DNA of 8,101 nt from an uncultured Bacilli bacterium (GTDB lineage Bacteria > Bacillota_I > Bacilli_A > RF39 > UBA660), in contig CANQVY010000052.1 in assembly GCA_947627405.1 (NCBI GenBank), positions 1-8,101 of the forward strand, written 5' to 3'. Numbering within the stretch: the stretch's first letter is position 1; the number at the start of each line of letters is the position of its first letter. The translations under genes were made by a program, and so were the position numbers. Of the stretch, positions 5,665 to 8,101 are shown in pieces. The notes beneath the pieces are model-generated. The model saw nothing but the letters and a program-made list of their open reading frames with translations. It did no database searches and was not told the DNA's origin.

Positions 5665-5937
5665 ATGAAGATAATAAAAATTAGTGCTCTATGGTGTCCT
5701 TCATGCATTCTTATGACTAAAGTTTTTAATCAATTAAAATGTAAATATCCTACTATAGAATTTGTAGAATACGATTATGATTTGGATGAAGAAAAAATAA
5801 AAAAATATGATCCAGGAAAGGTTTTGCCAGTTTTTATCTTTGAAGAAGGACGGGAGCTAGAACGAATGATAGGGGAACATTCCTATCTTGAAATAGAAAC
5901 AAAAATAAAGAGGTATTTTAATGAAAAAGATGTTTAA
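5665..5937 (+). CDS. Small cytosolic thioredoxin-like protein (WCPSC)
   Basis: This compact thioredoxin-fold protein has 90 residues and opens directly with a beta strand and WCPSC: W10, C11 and C14 form the redox site. A cis-proline is seen at P55 (KVLPVFIF). It is shorter than typical thioredoxin (about 105 residues) because it lacks the N-terminal helix and strand, which places it among minimal thioredoxin/glutaredoxin-like proteins. There is no signal peptide, so it works in the cytosol. TAGGAGAG just before the ATG is the ribosome binding site and overlaps the desulfurase stop. Its own stop overlaps the next gene by 17 bp, so the three genes should be co-translated. It may reduce the desulfurase persulfide, feed electrons to the downstream CcdA-like protein, or both. 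This role is inferred from context. Confidence 0.85.
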   Translation: MKIIKISALWCPSCILMTKVFNQLKCKYPTIEFVEYDYDLDEEKIKKYDPGKVLPVFIFEEGRELERMIGEHSYLEIETKIKRYFNEKDV

Positions 5938-7093
5938 AATTTTTTTGTTATTTTTTATTTTCTTATTACCTTGTTGTACATTGGCAAAAGGAGAGATAAA
6001 GGATAATTATAAAGATAAAGTTCTAGATATAACACAGGTAAAAGAGGATGGAAAAATACATTTTTATTTATTTTATAGTCAAACCTGTCCACATTGTCAT
6101 AAAGAACGAAGTTTTATAAATGATCAGTTAAAAAATATATATAAAGATAAAGTGGTTTTTTATGAATATGAGGTTTCTAAATACAATCGTTTATATGAAT
6201 CGGTTTCCTCTTATTATGGTTATACTGGTGAAGGAATTCCTTTAACTATTATAGGGGATAAATATTATGTGGGATTTGGGGATAGCATGAAATCTATTTT
6301 AGTTTCTAAATTAGATTCATATATATCCGGTAAAAAAAATAAAACAACTTTGCAATTGCCAATTTTAGGAGAAGTAAATGTTTTTACTTTATCAATTCCA
6401 ACAATAGGGGTCATACTAGGTTTATTAGATGGTTTTAATCCTTGTGCATTATGGATATTATTGTTTTTAATTAATATTATGATTGGACTTAAAGATCGAA
6501 GAAAAGTGTTATTGCTTGGATTTGCTTTCTTGTTTACATCTGGATTTGTTTACTTTCTATCGATGCTAGGAATTAGCATAGCTTTAAATATTACAACTGT
6601 GTCCTGGATTCAAAAGGGAATTGGAATGATTGCTTTGATCGCTGGAATTATACAAATAAAGAAATGGTATGAAACAAGAAAAGAGAGCGGATGCCATATT
6701 GTGGATGATAGAAAGCGAAAGAAAGTATTGGGAAGAATAAAAACAATTGCTAAAGAAAAAAACTTTTTGCTAGCTTTGATTGGTATTGTAATATTAGCTG
6801 CTTCGGTAAATATGATAGAATTAGCATGTTCATTAGGATTCCCTGCATTGTATTCGGAAATACTTGCTATTAATAATATTCATGGAATATTCAGAATTTT
6901 GTATCTTTTCCTTTATTGCTTTTGTTATATGTTAGATGACTTTGTGATCTTTATCATTGCTGTTGCAACTTTTTCTGTTAAAGGAATAAGTAATAAATAT
7001 AATAAATATATAACCTTTGTATCGGGAATCATTATGTTTCTTATAGGAATTCTATTAATCTTAAAGCCAGAGTGGATTATGTTTAATTTTTAA
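5921..7093 (+). CDS. Exported thioredoxin domain fused to a CcdA/DsbD-like membrane channel
   Basis: This protein has 390 residues. An N-terminal hydrophobic signal (about 4-20) carries a C18-C19 pair before LAKG. A thioredoxin domain follows at about 45-137, with CPHC at 56-59 and cis-Pro P107 (GIPLTI). From about 155 there are roughly six membrane segments: 156-188, 196-220, 228-247, 281-305, 321-353 and 363-382. The first holds DGFNPCALW (C175) and the fourth IELACSLGFP (C303). These match the paired-cysteine NPC and ELPC-type motifs of CcdA/DsbD-like transporters, which pass reducing equivalents across the membrane. A charged loop (248-280) contains a further C258. Signal and topology put the thioredoxin domain outside, where it could reduce surface disulfides. 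AAGAGGT (5908-5914) is the ribosome binding site. The gene overlaps the small thioredoxin gene by 17 bp. A lipoprotein start is possible but the lipobox is poor (LLPC). Confidence 0.85.
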   Translation: MKKMFKIFLLFFIFLLPCCTLAKGEIKDNYKDKVLDITQVKEDGKIHFYLFYSQTCPHCHKERSFINDQLKNIYKDKVVFYEYEVSKYNRLYESVSSYYGYTGEGIPLTIIGDKYYVGFGDSMKSILVSKLDSYISGKKNKTTLQLPILGEVNVFTLSIPTIGVILGLLDGFNPCALWILLFLINIMIGLKDRRKVLLLGFAFLFTSGFVYFLSMLGISIALNITTVSWIQKGIGMIALIAGIIQIKKWYETRKESGCHIVDDRKRKKVLGRIKTIAKEKNFLLALIGIVILAASVNMIELACSLGFPALYSEILAINNIHGIFRILYLFLYCFCYMLDDFVIFIIAVATFSVKGISNKYNKYITFVSGIIMFLIGILLILKPEWIMFNF

Positions 7094-7109
7094 TAATTGT
7101 CATGTCATC

Positions 7110-7138
7110 TTGCTTTTTTAATAAAATTATAGTATACT
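7110..7138 (+). promoter_or_regulatory. Sigma-A promoter of the uncharacterised 231-residue gene
   Basis: TTGCTT (7110-7115) and TATACT (7133-7138) are spaced by 17 bp, close to consensus. Transcription should begin near 7145, giving a leader of about 24 bases with AAAGGA (7155-7160) ahead of the ATG. It separates this gene from the desulfurase operon, although no terminator is seen after 7093. Confidence 0.7.
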
Positions 7139-7168
7139 GAGTAAGCTGTCTTTGAAAGGAAGATAAAA

Positions 7169-7864
7169 ATGTATACAGATAATGAAATTGAAACGATTAA
7201 AGAGCAATTAAGAATTGTTAAAGAGGAAAAACAAAAAACACAGAACCAAAAATATGTGAAAAATTTAGAAAAAGTTGAAAAAGAAATTGCTGCTAGTTTA
7301 ATTTCGAAATTTTATAGACTTATTCATTATTCCAAATTTAATACAGAAATGTTAATTGAGTTTTTAGTGAAATTAATATCCATAGTAGAAAATAAAGATA
7401 TGGATTATCAACAGATCTATACTTTAAAAAGGATTGGATATGGGCAATTGTTAGTGAATTATACAGAAGTTGTTATAAAAGAAAAAGCAGATCATTTTTC
7501 TGCTTTTTATGAGGATCGGGTAAATTTTGAAAAAGCTATAAAAAATAAAAATACTTTAGTTTTACTAAATTGTATAGGAGAAATTCCCAAAGAAATCGAA
7601 GTGTTTGAATTGGTAAAAAAATCATTAATAGTTAATAAATACAATATGAATTTAGACAATATTCAAGGTGTAGAGTTTAATATTGATTTAGGAGAAAGAC
7701 AATATCTAAAAGATTATATTGCTCTTTTAGTGGCTTACAAGTTTGAACATAATATAATGGATCTTGGCAGAGATGAAATGGCCAATATAACAAATGAATA
7801 TGCTATACAGGTTATAAAAGAAAAGACCAAGCAAAAAAGAAAAACAAAGAGTGTAAGTGAGTAA
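7169..7864 (+). CDS. Uncharacterised cytoplasmic, mostly helical protein
   Basis: I do not recognise this 231-residue protein. Residues 1-45 are strongly charged and predicted helical (IKEQLRIVKEEKQKTQ), probably a coiled coil. Residues 48-110 alternate hydrophobic and charged positions as in packed helices (FLVKLISIVENKD, LLVNYTEVVIKEKADH). Residues 120-180 look mixed. The C-terminus is a basic tail (KEKTKQKRKTKS) that might contact nucleic acid or membrane phosphates. There is no signal peptide, membrane helix, cysteine pair or known catalytic motif. The start is well supported by GAAAGGAAG 6 bases upstream and a good promoter. It lies between a redox operon and tRNA-Trp, and neither neighbour predicts its role. 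It is a real gene by length, promoter, ribosome binding site and composition; its function is unknown. Confidence 0.8.
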   Translation: MYTDNEIETIKEQLRIVKEEKQKTQNQKYVKNLEKVEKEIAASLISKFYRLIHYSKFNTEMLIEFLVKLISIVENKDMDYQQIYTLKRIGYGQLLVNYTEVVIKEKADHFSAFYEDRVNFEKAIKNKNTLVLLNCIGEIPKEIEVFELVKKSLIVNKYNMNLDNIQGVEFNIDLGERQYLKDYIALLVAYKFEHNIMDLGRDEMANITNEYAIQVIKEKTKQKRKTKSVSE

Positions 7865-7905
7865 ATATACATTATTTTGTTTTATAATAAAATGCAAAGT
7901 GTATC

Positions 7906-7934
7906 TTGAACAATAGTATTTTCTATGATATACT
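7906..7934 (+). promoter_or_regulatory. Sigma-A promoter of tRNA-Trp
   Basis: TTGAAC (7906-7911) and TATACT (7929-7934) are separated by exactly 17 bp. The predicted start point is about 7941, three bases before the mature tRNA 5' end, so the 5' leader removed by RNase P would be minimal. It is one of the two best promoters in the window. Confidence 0.8.
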
Positions 7935-7943
7935 TAAATGCAT

Positions 7944-8017
7944 AGGGGATTAGTTAAATGGTATAATAATGGTCTCCAAAACCACTGTTGGGAGTTCGAT
8001 TCTCTCATCCCCTGCCA
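7944..8017 (+). tRNA. tRNA-Trp (CCA anticodon)
   Basis: A full cloverleaf can be folded. The acceptor stem AGGGGAT/ATCCCCT is perfect (7944-7950 with 8007-8013). The D arm has its loop at 7957-7963. The anticodon loop CTCCAAA has CCA at 7976-7978. The T arm is GGGAG-TTCGATT-CTCTC (7990-8006) with one G-T pair. Discriminator G8014 is the tryptophan identity base in bacteria, and the CCA tail (8015-8017) is encoded. The top anticodon-stem pair (A7969-C7985) is mismatched, a minor oddity. The CCA anticodon reads UGG, in line with TGG being used for tryptophan in all genes here. Confidence 0.96.
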
Positions 8018-8034
8018 AATGTAGATGAAATGGC

Positions 8035-8063
8035 TTCGAAAAGTTAGAAAAAGAATGTATAAT
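8035..8063 (+). promoter_or_regulatory. Candidate promoter for a gene beyond the right edge
   Basis: A perfect TATAAT (8058-8063) lies 17 bp after TTCGAA, a poor -35. It would start transcription near 8070, shortly before the ribosome binding site at 8086. The same region can fold: AAGTTA (8041-8046) and AAGAAT (8051-8056) pair with TAACTT (8078-8083) and ATTCTT (8072-8077) around a 4-base bulge. A read-through transcript from the tRNA promoter could therefore form a hairpin here. Confidence 0.4.
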
Positions 8064-8085
8064 AAAAATATATTCTTTAACTTGG

Positions 8086-8091
8086 AAGGAG
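8086..8091 (+). promoter_or_regulatory. Shine-Dalgarno of a gene starting past the window
   Basis: AAGGAG is followed by a T-rich stretch to the last base with no start codon yet. An ATG should fall within a few bases of the edge. In many Firmicutes tRNA-Trp precedes rpmG/secE/nusG, so one of these is a reasonable guess, but nothing of the gene is visible. Confidence 0.5.
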
Positions 8092-8101
8092 CTGTTTTTT
8101 T

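Noticed and set aside
7867..7904. Terminator between the unknown gene and tRNA-Trp
   Set aside because: ATACA and TGTAT flank partly complementary AT-rich DNA, but the stem is interrupted and no T run follows.
1..8101. Mycoplasma-type genetic code (UGA = Trp)
   Set aside because: All nine visible stop codons are TAA or TAG, but no gene here contains an in-frame TGA, TGG is used for Trp, and the only tRNA-Trp has a CCA anticodon. Code 11 is sufficient.

Overview
This 8.1 kb window is very AT-rich and uses TAA/TAG stops, purine-rich Shine-Dalgarno sites, sigma-A-type promoters and TGG tryptophan codons read by a CCA-anticodon tRNA-Trp. All of this fits a low-GC Gram-positive (Firmicutes/Bacillota) chromosome, perhaps an uncultured gut Bacilli or Clostridia lineage. 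The lineage is inferred. All recognised genes and the tRNA lie on the + strand.

Left third (1-~2932), accessory DNA. The window opens inside a large serine recombinase whose catalytic N-terminus lies off the left edge. It ends in an intrinsic terminator. Two separately promoted genes follow, each encoding a cytoplasmic-looking protein with a zinc-metallopeptidase HExxH motif: one HELTH with a downstream glutamate (gluzincin-like), one HETLH. They are not obviously related to each other. Directly after the second comes a reading frame encoding four LysM domains, with no usable start codon. Its first LysM begins abruptly about 20 bp past the peptidase stop. The simplest reading is that this is the edge of an integrated element, or another rearrangement breakpoint, that cut the 5' end off a LysM cell-wall protein gene.

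Middle (3635-7093). A short-chain dehydrogenase/reductase is followed by a compact three-gene operon: NifS/IscS-type cysteine desulfurase, a 90-residue thioredoxin-like protein (CPSC), and a membrane protein that fuses an exported thioredoxin domain (CPHC) to a CcdA/DsbD-like channel with cysteines in NPC and ELAC motifs. The last two could form a thiol-electron relay from cytosol to cell surface. Genetic linkage to a sulfur-mobilising enzyme is notable.

Right end (7094-8101). A good promoter drives a 231-residue cytoplasmic protein I do not recognise. Then come a near-consensus promoter and tRNA-Trp with encoded CCA, then a -10 box and Shine-Dalgarno site for a gene that starts past the right edge. 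No stretch over 300 bases lacks a gene.
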